NCBI GenBank assembly: GCA_015056145.1
Contig: SVGY01000002.1
Location: 1-64,000, forward strand
DNA: 64,000 nt
From: Clostridiales bacterium
Lineage (GTDB): Bacteria; Bacillota; Clostridia; Christensenellales; Aristaeellaceae
Direction of reading: 5' to 3'
The notes below the pieces were generated by a model, which saw nothing but the letters and a program-made list of their open reading frames with translations, was not told the DNA's origin and did no database searches. The translations under genes were made by a program, and so were the position numbers. Of the stretch, positions 16,980 to 26,384 are shown in pieces; position 1 is the stretch's first letter; the number at the start of each line of letters is the position of its first letter.

Positions 16980-17683
16980 CGAAAAGGCTCCTGATCCTTT
17001 CCTTCTGTTTTTGTCTGTTTATCCTGCCTGCCTTTGCTTCTGACATCAGCCTGGATGATCCCAGCTTTTCCAATCCCAACGAACGGGAGGACAATGTATC
17101 CTACGTCAATTCCGTTTCCTTCGGCAGGGGCTGGGGCAGTGGCGAGGAAGCCCGTCCTTCCTCGCACGCACACTCTGACACGGATTCTCTTTTACCCTAC
17201 AATGCGCTGGAACAGACCATCTCCAGCCAGGCCCAACCGGCGCTTGTATTCGGCGGCAAGGAGCTTCCCCTCTCCCTTGAGGACGGCAGCCTTTTTACCG
17301 CCGGTCTCGGCCTGTGGGATGGCAACGGATATGAAGCCGGTGGTATGATCAACGCTCTGTGCCTTACCTCCCAAAACCCGGATGCCCGGTGGATCATCCC
17401 GGGTTCCGTGCTGCGAAAGCTCTCCGACAGCGGCATTTCCCACCTTGTCCTCCATACCGGCCAGACCCAGGCTGTGCTGCCGACCGCTTCTGTACTTGAC
17501 GGCACTCAATACGACCTGTGGCGCAGGGCCGGTCGCACCGACGGCACCTTCCTGTACTTCCTGTCCCTTCCCGAAGGCTCGCTGGAAGTAGAGGTGGACG
17601 GCGCTCTTTTTCCCGTTATCGCTCACGACGCCACTCTGTCCTCTGCCGGTTTCCAAATTTCTCCTTTGAGAGGTGAACCCTGA
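16976..17683 (+). CDS. Secreted protein of unknown function in the efflux operon
   Basis: 235 residues: signal peptide (TKRLLILSFCFCLFILPAFA), then a low-complexity stretch with SHAHSDTD, then a domain with strands around QPALVFGGKELPLSLEDGSL and GISHLVLHTGQTQAVLP. I do not recognise the family. The start overlaps the previous stop by four bases (ATGA), so translation is coupled. Position between two adaptor genes suggests a part of, or cargo for, the exporter; that is inference. Confidence 0.75.
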   Translation: MTKRLLILSFCFCLFILPAFASDISLDDPSFSNPNEREDNVSYVNSVSFGRGWGSGEEARPSSHAHSDTDSLLPYNALEQTISSQAQPALVFGGKELPLSLEDGSLFTAGLGLWDGNGYEAGGMINALCLTSQNPDARWIIPGSVLRKLSDSGISHLVLHTGQTQAVLPTASVLDGTQYDLWRRAGRTDGTFLYFLSLPEGSLEVEVDGALFPVIAHDATLSSAGFQISPLRGEP

Positions 17684-18684
17684 TGGCTGATAAAAAAACA
17701 AATCAAAACCGCAGCCTGAAAAAGCTGCTGCTGATCCTTGTACCTGTTCTGCTGGTAGTGCTCTATGTGGCATTTGTTCTGCTGCCAAAGCTCCGGGCCG
17801 ATTCCACCCTTACCTACGACGGTTACACCGCATCCATCGGCAACATTTCCAATTCCATGGATTTCAGCGGCACCATCAGCGTGGTCAATTACGAAACCCT
17901 CTCTGCATCCGGTGACGGCACGGTGCGCCAGGTATACGTTACCGAGGAACAGGCCGTCAGCGAAGGCGACAAGCTGATCCGCCTTTCCTCCGGCGAAACC
18001 CTCAAAGCCAATTTCGACGGCCATGTCAACGTGCTTCACGTCAAGGACGGGGACGATGTCTCCATGGGCGAAAACCTGATCCAGATCGTGGATTTTGAAA
18101 ATATGCAGGTCACCTTCCGTGTGGATGAATACGATATTGCAAACATCGCCGTAGGCCAGAGCTGCCGTGTCAACGTAACTGCGCTGAATACCACCTTTGC
18201 CTCCAACATCAGCCACATCAACCGCATCCCTTCCAACTCCCAGGGCACGGCCTACTACACCGTGACCGCCGAGTTTGTTGTAACGGAAAACGTGCTGCCC
18301 GGCATGCAGGTTACAGTGGTCATTCCCCAGGAGGAGGCGGTGGATGCCGTCATTCTCAGCAAAAACGCCCTGAGCTTTGACCGCAACAACAGCGCCTATG
18401 TATACAAAAAGGACAAAAACGGCTCCATGGTGCAAAGCCCTGTGACCATCGGCGTGGATAATGACAACTATGTGGAGATCCTGGCAGGCGTTGAAAACGG
18501 CGAAACCGTATACGCCATCCAACAAAAGAAAGAGTTGACCGGCTGGGAAGCCATGCTTACCAATATGCCCATGGGTGGCGGCCAGAACTACAACCGCAAT
18601 AATTCCAACCGCAGCAACGGCGGACCCAACTTTGGCAACCAGGGCGGCGGCAATTACGGCGGTATGGGCGGTGGAATGCCGTGA
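17683..18684 (+). CDS. HlyD/RND-type membrane-anchored adaptor protein (2)
   Basis: 333 residues. One N-terminal membrane segment (LLLILVPVLLVVLYVAFVLL), then the adaptor body: SMDFSGTISVVNYETLSASG, VSEGDKLIRLSSGET, MGENLIQIVDFENMQV and VDEYDIANIAVGQSC. It is clearly related to the first operon gene. The last 40 residues are Gly/Asn-rich (NNSNRSNGGPNFGNQGGG), probably flexible. AGAGG lies 9 nt before the ATG, which overlaps the previous stop (TGATG). It directly precedes the ATPase gene, the usual order for MacA-type adaptors and MacB pumps. Confidence 0.87.
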   Translation: MADKKTNQNRSLKKLLLILVPVLLVVLYVAFVLLPKLRADSTLTYDGYTASIGNISNSMDFSGTISVVNYETLSASGDGTVRQVYVTEEQAVSEGDKLIRLSSGETLKANFDGHVNVLHVKDGDDVSMGENLIQIVDFENMQVTFRVDEYDIANIAVGQSCRVNVTALNTTFASNISHINRIPSNSQGTAYYTVTAEFVVTENVLPGMQVTVVIPQEEAVDAVILSKNALSFDRNNSAYVYKKDKNGSMVQSPVTIGVDNDNYVEILAGVENGETVYAIQQKKELTGWEAMLTNMPMGGGQNYNRNNSNRSNGGPNFGNQGGGNYGGMGGGMP

Positions 18685-19388
18685 CGAATATGGATAACAG
18701 CAACGTCTTTTTCCGCATGACGGATATCATAAAGCAATACCCCATGGGCGAAGAGGTTTCAACCGTGCTCAAAGGGATCAACCTTTCCATTGAGGAAGGC
18801 GAGTATCTCTCCGTGCTGGGCCCTTCCGGCAGCGGCAAATCCACGCTGATGAACATCATAGGCTGTCTGGATCTTGCCACCTCCGGCGAATACATTCTCC
18901 ACGGGCAACGGGTGAACGATCTGGATGAAAAGGAACTGAGCCGCATCCGCAGCCGGGAAATCGGCTTCATCTTCCAGAACTCCCAGATGCTGCCCCTTCT
19001 GGACGCACAAAAGAACGTGGAGCTGCCCCTGATCTATGCAGGGGTGAGGCCAAAGGAACGCCGGGAACGTGCCGCCGAAATGCTCCAGCATGTAGGCCTT
19101 GGCGACAGGATGCACCATTACCCCAACCAGCTGTCCGGCGGTCAGCAGCAGCGTGTAGCCATTGCCCGCGCGCTGGTAACACGGCCTACCCTTCTCCTGG
19201 CTGACGAACCCACCGGCGCCCTTGACCAGAAGATGGGCCGACAGATCATGGAGCTGTTCCAGCAGCTGAGCGACGGTGGCCACACCATCATCATGATTAC
19301 CCATGACCTGAACATCGCAAAGCATGCCCGCCGGGTAGTGCACATCATCGACGGCGAGCTTACCGAAGGGGAGGCGATGCAGGCATGA
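18681..19388 (+). CDS. MacB/LolD-type ABC transporter ATPase
   Basis: 235-residue ABC ATPase of the lipoprotein/macrolide export class: Walker A GPSGSGKST, Q-loop IFQNSQMLP, signature LSGGQQQRVAIARAL, Walker B LLLADEPTGALD and H-loop MITHDLNIA. It powers the adjacent FtsX/MacB permease. The GTG at 18681 overlaps the previous stop (GTGA); an ATG at 18690 is an alternative start. The 3' end overlaps the permease start by four bases. Confidence 0.93.
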   Translation: MTNMDNSNVFFRMTDIIKQYPMGEEVSTVLKGINLSIEEGEYLSVLGPSGSGKSTLMNIIGCLDLATSGEYILHGQRVNDLDEKELSRIRSREIGFIFQNSQMLPLLDAQKNVELPLIYAGVRPKERRERAAEMLQHVGLGDRMHHYPNQLSGGQQQRVAIARALVTRPTLLLADEPTGALDQKMGRQIMELFQQLSDGGHTIIMITHDLNIAKHARRVVHIIDGELTEGEAMQA

Positions 19389-20602
19389 AGAAATTCTTCA
19401 GCAGATTCCAGGGCAGCTTTTACATGTTTGTGGAAAGCGTACGCATGTCCGTAAACAACATCATGCAAAACAAGCTGCGTTCCTTCCTGACCATTCTGGG
19501 CATACTCATCGGCGTGGCGGCGGTCATTGCCCTGATTACCACCATTTCCGGTGTGAGCAATTCCATTTCCGATTCCTTCACCTCCATGGGCGCAGGAACC
19601 ATGACCCTGACCATTACCGGCACGGAGCTGAAAACCGGCCTTGAGGAAGAGGATATGCAGGCCATTGCCGCCCTGGATCACGTTGAGGGTGTATGCCCTT
19701 CCATCACCCTTACCTCCACCATCACCGTGGGCGATGTGAGCGACAGCTATACCGTCAGCGGGAAAAACGATTACTTCTTCGTTCAAACCCCGGATGCAGT
19801 GGAACGGGGCCGCAACTTCAGCCGCATTGATACCGACAGCCAGAACCGTGTCTGCCTTATCTCCGCAGGCCTTGTAAACAGCCATTTTTACGGTGTGGAC
19901 CCCCTCGGCAGAACGCTCTACCTGGATAACCGGGACTTCACCGTGGTGGGTGTGCTCAGCGAGGATGACGACCTATCCCTCTCTACCCTGTTTACCGGCG
20001 CACCGGATGTCTACATCCCTTACAGCACCGCCCTGAAGCTCAGCGGCTTAACCTCCGTAAACAGCCTCACCCTCTACATCGACGACATCGAATCCGCCGA
20101 TATTGTGGAGGCAGAGCTGGAAGTGCTGCTGGATCCCCTGTTCAACTATGAAGATGACGTGTACAGCATCAACAGCATGGAGTCCATCGGCGACACCATG
20201 GAGGAAATGATGGGCATGATGAGCATGCTGCTGGCAGGCATCGCATCCATTGCGCTGGTGGTAGGCGGCATCGGTATTATGAACATGATGCTCACCTCCG
20301 TTACGGAACGCACGGTGGAAATCGGCCTGAAAAAAGCCATCGGTGCAGAACCCGGGCAGATTCAGCTGCAGTTTCTCATTGAGTCCTTCCTGCTGTCCAT
20401 TGCAGGCGGTATTGCTGGCATTATTCTGGGCCTGATCCTGTCTGCCACCCTGTGCAATATCATGAGCATCAAATTTACCATCTCCTACGGCGCAATTGCC
20501 CTTGGCGTAGGTTTCTCTGCTGCTGTGGGCATCATCTTCGGCTGGTCGCCCGCACGCAAGGCATCCAGGCTCAGCCCCATCGACGCGCTCCGGCGCATGT
20601 AA
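19385..20602 (+). CDS. MacB-type ABC transporter permease
   Basis: 405 residues with the MacB layout: one membrane segment near the N-terminus (KLRSFLTILGILIGVAAVIALI), a periplasmic-type extracellular domain of about 200 residues, then three C-terminal membrane segments containing the FtsX signature around IGIMNMMLTSVTERTVEIGLKK. Such permeases work by mechanotransmission, pushing substrates already outside the membrane through partner adaptors, rather than by classical transport. Coupled to the ATPase gene by an ATGA overlap. The substrate could be a peptide, lipoprotein or drug and cannot be inferred. Confidence 0.92.
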   Translation: MKKFFSRFQGSFYMFVESVRMSVNNIMQNKLRSFLTILGILIGVAAVIALITTISGVSNSISDSFTSMGAGTMTLTITGTELKTGLEEEDMQAIAALDHVEGVCPSITLTSTITVGDVSDSYTVSGKNDYFFVQTPDAVERGRNFSRIDTDSQNRVCLISAGLVNSHFYGVDPLGRTLYLDNRDFTVVGVLSEDDDLSLSTLFTGAPDVYIPYSTALKLSGLTSVNSLTLYIDDIESADIVEAELEVLLDPLFNYEDDVYSINSMESIGDTMEEMMGMMSMLLAGIASIALVVGGIGIMNMMLTSVTERTVEIGLKKAIGAEPGQIQLQFLIESFLLSIAGGIAGIILGLILSATLCNIMSIKFTISYGAIALGVGFSAAVGIIFGWSPARKASRLSPIDALRRM

Positions 20603-20620
20603 TCCAGGGAGGATATTCCA

Positions 20621-21685
20621 ATGAAAAAATTCCTTTCCATTCTTACGCTGCTCCTTTGCCTTTGCATCAGCTTTACCGCACTGGCCGAGCTGTCCTTCGA
20701 GGGCACGGTTGTTTCCGGCGCAAGCGTCAGCATCAGCGCACCTTTCGGCGGCACGGTGGAATCCATGAAGCTGCGTGAAGGCAGCGTACTCAACGCAGGC
20801 GATGTGATCACCACCATCTCCACCACCAAGGTATACGCCCCTTCTGCCGGACGGGTGGTCAGCATCTTCGCAGAGCCCGGCGACAGCCTGGAATCCGTTT
20901 CCGCCCTTTACGGCGCACCCCTGTACCTGACCCCTGAAAACCTTTACTCCATTGAAGCGGATATCATGTACGGCTACAGCTCCACCGAAAACCGCTACAT
21001 CACCAGCGGCGAAACGGTGTATGTATCCTGCACCTCCGATGATGGCAAGCACACCGCCCAGGGCCTTGTGACCACCGTGACCGGCACTACCTTCACCGTG
21101 CTGGTGACCGACGGGGAACTGAAGGTGGACGAGGAAGTGCGCATCTACCGTGACAGCAATCATTCTGCCAAGCTGAAAATCGGCGGCGGCACCGTAGCTC
21201 GTGTTTCCGATGTGGCTGTAAACGGCACTGGCAGCCTCCTCTATATGCATGTGGCCGAAGGCGACATGGTGGAGCGTGGTCAGCTGCTGTATGAAACCGT
21301 TGGCGGAACACTGGACGGTCTCTATGCCACCGACAACCAGGTTATTGCAGAGCGGGGCGGTATCGTTGCCACCATCACCGCAAAGACCGGCACCCCCGTC
21401 AACAAGGGTGATTCTCTCCTCACCCTCTATCCCCGGGACAGTCTGCGCATCGAGATCACCATTTCCGAGTATGATCTTGCTTCCATCAAGGAGGGCGATC
21501 CTGTCACCTTCACCCTGAACTATCAGGATGGCCAGGAGACCCCCGTGCGCTACCAGGGTGTGGTGGAGCAGATTTCCTATGTGGGCACGCTGGAGGGCGG
21601 CGAGGTATCCTACAAGGGCTATATCTCCTTTGAATATGATGAAGCCATCCGGCTCGGCATGGGAGCCGTGGTGGAATTGCAGTAA
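20621..21685 (+). CDS. Secreted adaptor-like protein with lipoyl-type domains (2)
   Basis: 354 residues: signal peptide (KKFLSILTLLLCLCISFTALA) and no further membrane segment. Adaptor-like half motifs LSFEGTVVSGASVSISAPFG and APSAGRVVSIFAEPGDS, then YITSGETVYVSC, VRIYRDSNHSAKL and GTGSLLYMHVAEGDMVERGQ, aligning with the second operon gene (15927-16979). A C-terminal strand region with ISEYDLASIKEGDPV matches the beta-barrel of HlyD proteins. GGAGG lies 8 nt before the ATG. It closes the operon before a strong terminator. Confidence 0.8.
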   Translation: MKKFLSILTLLLCLCISFTALAELSFEGTVVSGASVSISAPFGGTVESMKLREGSVLNAGDVITTISTTKVYAPSAGRVVSIFAEPGDSLESVSALYGAPLYLTPENLYSIEADIMYGYSSTENRYITSGETVYVSCTSDDGKHTAQGLVTTVTGTTFTVLVTDGELKVDEEVRIYRDSNHSAKLKIGGGTVARVSDVAVNGTGSLLYMHVAEGDMVERGQLLYETVGGTLDGLYATDNQVIAERGGIVATITAKTGTPVNKGDSLLTLYPRDSLRIEITISEYDLASIKEGDPVTFTLNYQDGQETPVRYQGVVEQISYVGTLEGGEVSYKGYISFEYDEAIRLGMGAVVELQ

Positions 21686-21701
21686 GCCACAGCAGCGAAA
21701 A

Positions 21702-21751
21702 CCCCGGCAGACCGTTCCCAGAAGGAACCATCTGCCGGGGATTGTTTTTTT
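21702..21751. terminator. Terminator of the efflux operon
   Basis: 10-bp perfect stem CCCCGGCAGA / TCTGCCGGGG with an inner GTTCC / GGAAC stem, followed by ATTGTTTTTTT. A short A-run on its left would also serve the convergent asnS gene. Confidence 0.9.
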
Positions 21752-21758
21752 GTGTAAA

Positions 21759-23153
21759 TCAGAACTCTGCGCTGCCGGTGGTACGGGGGAAGGGCAGTAC
21801 GTCACGGATGTTGCTCATACCGGTGAGGTACATCACCAGGCGCTCAAAGCCCAGGCCGAAACCGGCGTGGGGGTTGCCGCCGTACTTGCGGGTATCCAGA
21901 TAGAAGCCGTACTGATCGGTGGTCATGCCCAGCTCCTCGATACGGGAAGTAAGGATGTCCATGCGCTCCTCACGCTGGCTGCCGCCGATAAGCTCGCCGA
22001 TGCCGGGCACCAGTACGTCCACAGCAGCAACGGTCTTCTGGTCATCGTTGAGGCGCATGTAGAAGGCCTTGATCTCCTTGGGGTAGTTGTATACGCAAAC
22101 AGGCTTGCCAAAGTGCTTTTCAGTAAGGTAGCGCTCATGCTCGGTCTGCAGGTCAACGCCCCATTCCACGGGATACTCAAACTTCTGGCCGCTCTTTTTG
22201 AGGATCTCAATGGCCTCGGTGTAGCTGCAGCGGGCAAAGCTGCTGTTGGCAACCAGCGTCAGCTTGTCGATGAGGCCCTTTTCCACAAAGCTGTTGAGGA
22301 ATGCCATCTCTTCGGGAGCCTTTTCCAGCACGCCGTTGATGACGTATTTCACCATGTCCTCGGCCAGTTCCATGTCGTCAAACAGATCTGCAAAGGCGAT
22401 TTCCGGCTCGATCATCCAGAACTCGGCGGCGTGACGGGGCGTGTAGCTCTTCTCAGCACGGAAGGTGGGGCCAAAGGTGTAGATGTTGCGGAAAGCCATG
22501 CAGAAGGTCTCGCCGTTGAGCTGGCCGCTTACGGTGAGGCTGGCGGGCTTGGAGAAGAAGTCCTTGGAATAGTCCACATCGCCCTTGTCGGTCTTGGGCA
22601 CGTTCTCCAGGGGCAGAGTGGTTACCTGGAACATTTCGCCGGCGCCTTCACAGTCGCTGGTGGTAATGAGGGGAGTGTGCACATACACAAATCCCCGCTC
22701 CGCAAAGAAGGAATGGATCAGCTGTGCCGCCAGGGAGCGGATGCGGAACACTGCATAGAAAGTGTTGGTGCGGGGACGCAGATGGGCGATGGTACGCAGG
22801 AACTCAAAAGAATGACGCTTCTTCTGCAGGGGATAGTCCGCAGCGCAGGCGCCCACCACTTCCACCTTCTTGGCCTTCAGCTCGAAGGGCTGCTTCATGC
22901 CGGGGGTCAAAACCAATTCGCCGGTGGCCCGGATGGCGCTGCCCAGGCTGATCTTCACGGCTTCGGCAAAGTTTTCAGTAAGGCCGTCTTCCAGCACAAT
23001 CTGCAGGTTCTTGAAGAAGGTGCCGTCGTTGAGTTCAATAAAACCAAAGGCCTTGCTGTCACGCACGGTGCGTACCCAGCCGGAAACGCTGATTTCGGCA
23101 ATGCCTTCCGTCAGCTGGGAGCGGAACAGCTCCCGGATGCTCATGTCTTTCAT
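21759..23153 (-). CDS. asnS: Asparaginyl-tRNA synthetase
   Basis: 464 residues, the full class IIb length. N-terminal OB-fold anticodon-binding domain (about 15-110: [20 protein letters not shown]), then the catalytic core with motif 2 ([21 protein letters not shown] region) and motif 3 ([16 protein letters not shown]) and the closing [10 protein letters not shown]. The AsnRS rather than AspRS assignment rests on overall similarity and the lack of a GAD insertion. It charges tRNA-Asn. AAGGAGG lies 11 nt before the ATG, inside the end of the ROK kinase gene, so it is the last gene of a six-gene operon. Confidence 0.95.
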   Translation of the reverse strand: MKDMSIRELFRSQLTEGIAEISVSGWVRTVRDSKAFGFIELNDGTFFKNLQIVLEDGLTENFAEAVKISLGSAIRATGELVLTPGMKQPFELKAKKVEVVGACAADYPLQKKRHSFEFLRTIAHLRPRTNTFYAVFRIRSLAAQLIHSFFAERGFVYVHTPLITTSDCEGAGEMFQVTTLPLENVPKTDKGDVDYSKDFFSKPASLTVSGQLNGETFCMAFRNIYTFGPTFRAEKSYTPRHAAEFWMIEPEIAFADLFDDMELAEDMVKYVINGVLEKAPEEMAFLNSFVEKGLIDKLTLVANSSFARCSYTEAIEILKKSGQKFEYPVEWGVDLQTEHERYLTEKHFGKPVCVYNYPKEIKAFYMRLNDDQKTVAAVDVLVPGIGELIGGSQREERMDILTSRIEELGMTTDQYGFYLDTRKYGGNPHAGFGLGFERLVMYLTGMSNIRDVLPFPRTTGSAEF

Positions 23154-23159
23154 TGGTAA

Positions 23160-24116
23160 TTACGCCTCCTTGGTAGGTCTGCCCAGCATGGCGGCGCCGA
23201 TGATGCCTGCGTCGTTGCCGAGCCGTGCAATTTCAATACGGGAGTAGGGAAGATCCTTAAAAATCAGGTACTGGGGAATGCGCTCCCGGATGGCATCCAG
23301 CAGGAAATCGCCAGCCTTGCTGACGCCGCCGCCCAGCACGATCACTTCCGGATCCAGGAATGCGATCACGGTATAGCAGGCACGGGCCATGTAATCCACA
23401 TAATCGTTGAATACACGCAGAGCGGTTTCGTCCTTTACCTTGGCTGCATCAAAGACCATCTTGCAGGTCAGTTTTTCCGGATCGCCCTCGCAGAGGGTGT
23501 GCAGCATGCTGTCCGGGTTCTGGGCCATGCGCTCCCGGCCCATGCGGATAACGGCAGTGGCGCTGGTGTAGCGTTCCAGGCAACCGTCATTGCCACAGGT
23601 ACAGGGCACGCCGCCAATATCCATGGGGATGTGGCCGATCTCGCTGCCCACGCCATGGAAGCCGCTCCAGGGACGGCCGCCGATGACGATACCGCCACCC
23701 ACGCCGGTGCCCAAAGTGAGGAACACGCTGGAATGGGTGCCTGCGCTGACACCGCAGATATACTCTGCAAAGCCGGCAACGGTGGCGTCATTATCGATGA
23801 AAACAGGCTTATTGAGGTACTTTTGCAGTTCCTTACGCAGAGGCACATTCTTCCAGCCCATATTGGTGCAGAAGATCACGTTGCCGTCGTTATCGGCAAT
23901 ACCGGGAATGCCGATGCCAATGGCGGCGATTTCCTCGGGCTTGTAGTCGTTGTCGCCCATCACCTTGAGCATGCAGCGACCCATATCGCCGATGATCTCC
24001 TCGTAGGGACGGCCAACGCCGGTGGGAGTTTCGCCTTTGCAGAGGATCTTGCCGTTTTCGTCCACAACGCCGATCTGGATACCCGTACCGCCTACGTCAA
24101 TACCGATGTAATACAT
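23160..24116 (-). CDS. ROK family sugar kinase (glucokinase-like)
   Basis: 318 residues. ATP-binding phosphate loop IGIDVGGTGIQIGVVDENG, sugar-binding/catalytic VFIDNDATVAGFAE, ROK signature with GSEIGHIPMD and the zinc motif CTCGNDGCLE (about 172-181), then the adenosine loop VIVLGGGVSKAG. It probably phosphorylates glucose; other hexoses such as N-acetylglucosamine are possible within the family. It sits downstream of hprK and upstream of asnS in one operon, giving a link between sugar entry and catabolite control. GGAGG lies 6 nt before the ATG. Confidence 0.9.
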   Translation of the reverse strand: MYYIGIDVGGTGIQIGVVDENGKILCKGETPTGVGRPYEEIIGDMGRCMLKVMGDNDYKPEEIAAIGIGIPGIADNDGNVIFCTNMGWKNVPLRKELQKYLNKPVFIDNDATVAGFAEYICGVSAGTHSSVFLTLGTGVGGGIVIGGRPWSGFHGVGSEIGHIPMDIGGVPCTCGNDGCLERYTSATAVIRMGRERMAQNPDSMLHTLCEGDPEKLTCKMVFDAAKVKDETALRVFNDYVDYMARACYTVIAFLDPEVIVLGGGVSKAGDFLLDAIRERIPQYLIFKDLPYSRIEIARLGNDAGIIGAAMLGRPTKEA

Positions 24117-24185
24117 ACTCTTCCTCCATCCTTTTCCGCAGAGCGCCTGCAGAAAGCTTTACTTGGTCAATATCGTTTTTGGCAG

Positions 24186-25103
24186 TTACTCTTGCCGGGA
24201 GATCATTTCGTTAAGCCTGCGATCCAGCTCGTGGGCTGCGCTGTAACCCATGCGCTTCAGGCTGAGATTGCGGGCTGCCACCTCGATGATAATGGCAAGG
24301 TTCCGGCCCGGCTTCACAGGCATTACCTGGTAGGGAACATTCACGCCGAGGATATTTTCCGTTTCCTCGGTGAGGCCCATGCGGTCGTACTCCTTGGTGG
24401 AATCCCATTTTTCAAGGTGGATCACCATGTCGATGGATTTGGACAGCACCACAGCGCCGATACCATACATGGCCCGGATATCAATGATACCAATGCCACG
24501 GATCTCCATAAAGTGACGGATGGTTTCCGGAGATTCGCCGATGAGCCGGTCATCGGCCACACGGCAGATATCCACCACATCGTCTGCGGCCAGCTGATGG
24601 CCTCTCTTGATCAGCTCAAGGGCTGCCTCGCTCTTGCCCACGCCGCTTTCTCCGGTCAGAAGCACACCCACGCCGTACACATCCACCAGCACGCCGTGGC
24701 GGGTTACATGGGGAGCCAGCACACGGTTCAAGTACATAATGGCCGCAAGGGTGAACTTGGTGGTCTTGATGGTGCTCAGGAACACGGGAATATCCTTTTC
24801 CCTGGCCATTTCCAGCAGCTCGGCCGGGGGCAGCATTCCCCAGCAGCAAACGATGCAGGGAATATCATAAGCCATATACCGGCTGAGGGTTTTTCGCCGC
24901 TCCTCGGAGGTAAGGGAGGAAAGGTAGGTCATTTCCACCTTGCCGATCACCTGAGGCCGCTCATGAGCGAAAAACTCGTAAAACCCGCAAAACTGCATGC
25001 CGGGCCGGTTGATATCGGTAACATTGATGTCCATCTCCGTGCGCTCTACCGGGTTGAGCAGCTGAAGATCCAGGTTTGTCCGAAAGTCTTCGATGGAAAT
25101 CAT
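24186..25103 (-). CDS. hprK: HPr kinase/phosphorylase
   Basis: 305 residues, normal length. N-terminal domain of about 125 residues, then the P-loop GESGVGKS at 151-158 in VGVLLTGESGVGKSEAALEL, and the HprK signature MEIRGIGIIDIRAMYG at about 199-214. It phosphorylates Ser46 of HPr in response to fructose-1,6-bisphosphate and so drives CcpA-dependent catabolite repression in Bacillota. GGAGG lies 7 nt before the ATG, which overlaps the stop of the Cof gene (ATGA). A cre-like site occurs in this window before the GH94 gene. Confidence 0.96.
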   Translation of the reverse strand: MISIEDFRTNLDLQLLNPVERTEMDINVTDINRPGMQFCGFYEFFAHERPQVIGKVEMTYLSSLTSEERRKTLSRYMAYDIPCIVCCWGMLPPAELLEMAREKDIPVFLSTIKTTKFTLAAIMYLNRVLAPHVTRHGVLVDVYGVGVLLTGESGVGKSEAALELIKRGHQLAADDVVDICRVADDRLIGESPETIRHFMEIRGIGIIDIRAMYGIGAVVLSKSIDMVIHLEKWDSTKEYDRMGLTEETENILGVNVPYQVMPVKPGRNLAIIIEVAARNLSLKRMGYSAAHELDRRLNEMISRQE

Positions 25104-25939
25104 ACATTTTCCTCCTTTTTCAAGGGATTGAGTACATTTTCTTCCAGGAAATGGGCCACGCCGTCCTCGTTATTGGAAAGGCAGATATGCTTTGCTGCCG
25201 CTTTTGTCTCGCTGCGGGCATTGCCTACGGCCACGCCATTGTGCGAAAACTGCATCATGCTGATATCGTTGAGGCTGTCGCCGAAGGCCAGCGTATTTTC
25301 CGGGGTCAGTTCCATACGCCGGGCCAGCTCACGCAGAGCATTGCCCTTGGAAACGCCGCAGGATATGGCCTCAATAAAGAAGGGCTTGGACATGGTGAAC
25401 TCCGCCCTGCCTTCGTAGCGTTTGCGGATCTCCGGCATTACCCGCTGCACCACCTTGGGGTCGGTGATGGCAAGCACCTTGGGCACAGGATAATCGATAA
25501 ACGCCATCAGGTCGCCTACCGCCTGCCCTTTCATTCCGGAAACATGGCTGTACTCCGCCGAAGGTGCGCAATCCTTTTCATAATAGAAGTATGCCCCACG
25601 GTACACCTGAACATAAATGCCCTGGCCAGTCAGCCAGGAACAGATTTCCCTTGCCAGTTCCGGGGGCATGGTGGCCTCCGTAAGCACCTGATGATCCGGT
25701 GAGATCAGCTGGGCGCCGTTGCAGGCAATATAGGGGCAGTCCACGCCGATCTGCTCCGCATAGGGAGCGAGGCTGGTCTGGGTGCGTCCGCTGGCGGGGA
25801 TCACATGGATCCCACGGGCGATGCATTCCTTCAGCACCCTGATGGTATAGGGAGTAAGTTTCCCTTCATCGTTGAGCAGAGTATCATCCATATCCGAGAC
25901 CACAGCCCGGATCTTTCGGGGGTCAAAAAGCATCTCCAT
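25100..25939 (-). CDS. Cof-type HAD family phosphatase
   Basis: 279 residues of the Cof/YbjI HAD class with a C2B cap. Motif I VVSDMDDTLLN (nucleophile Asp about 16), motif II PASGRTQTSLAP, motif III Lys in GVSKGNALREL, motif IV FGDSLNDISMM. Likely acts on sugar phosphates or other small phosphorylated metabolites; the substrate is not identifiable. AAGGA lies 8 nt before the ATG, which is inside the end of tadA (17-bp overlap), so expression is coupled. Confidence 0.9.
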   Translation of the reverse strand: MEMLFDPRKIRAVVSDMDDTLLNDEGKLTPYTIRVLKECIARGIHVIPASGRTQTSLAPYAEQIGVDCPYIACNGAQLISPDHQVLTEATMPPELAREICSWLTGQGIYVQVYRGAYFYYEKDCAPSAEYSHVSGMKGQAVGDLMAFIDYPVPKVLAITDPKVVQRVMPEIRKRYEGRAEFTMSKPFFIEAISCGVSKGNALRELARRMELTPENTLAFGDSLNDISMMQFSHNGVAVGNARSETKAAAKHICLSNNEDGVAHFLEENVLNPLKKEENV

Positions 25940-26384
25940 GGCGTTTGTCCTTAAAAAACGTAGTGAGTATTTCTGCCGCTTCCTCTTCCATCAGGCCGCC
26001 CACGCAGGGCAGACGGTGATAGAAGGCCGGGTCGGCAGGCAAGGCATACAGGCTTTCGCAACAACCCTGGCGCTTATCCGCCGCAGCGAAAAAGCAGCTC
26101 CCAAGCCTTGCCATCATCATGGCCCCTGCGCACATGGGGCAGGGTTCCAGGGTTACATACAGCGTGCAGTCAGAAAGGCGCCCGCCCAGCTTGGATGCTG
26201 CCTGGCGTATGGCCAGTATCTCCGCATGGGCAGTGGGGTCTCCCGTAGTCCTGCACAGGTTGTGGGATTTTGCCACAACTTCCCCGCCCCGGGCGATCAC
26301 CGCCCCCACAGGCACTTCGTCCTTAACTGCTGCAAGCCGGGCTTCCTCAAGAGCCAGCTCCATCATGGACCGGTGAAAGTTCAT
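25923..26384 (-). CDS. tadA: tRNA adenosine(34) deaminase
   Basis: 153 residues with the TadA zinc site: HAEILAI (His and catalytic Glu at about 54-56) and LEPCPMCAGAMM (two zinc cysteines). It converts A34 to inosine in tRNA-Arg(ACG). A longer upstream reading exists, but AGGAGG lies 7 nt before the ATG at 26384 and MNFHRSMMELALEEA is the usual N-terminus. It overlaps the preceding gene by four bases (ATGA). Confidence 0.92.
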   Translation of the reverse strand: MNFHRSMMELALEEARLAAVKDEVPVGAVIARGGEVVAKSHNLCRTTGDPTAHAEILAIRQAASKLGGRLSDCTLYVTLEPCPMCAGAMMMARLGSCFFAAADKRQGCCESLYALPADPAFYHRLPCVGGLMEEEAAEILTTFFKDKRHGDAF

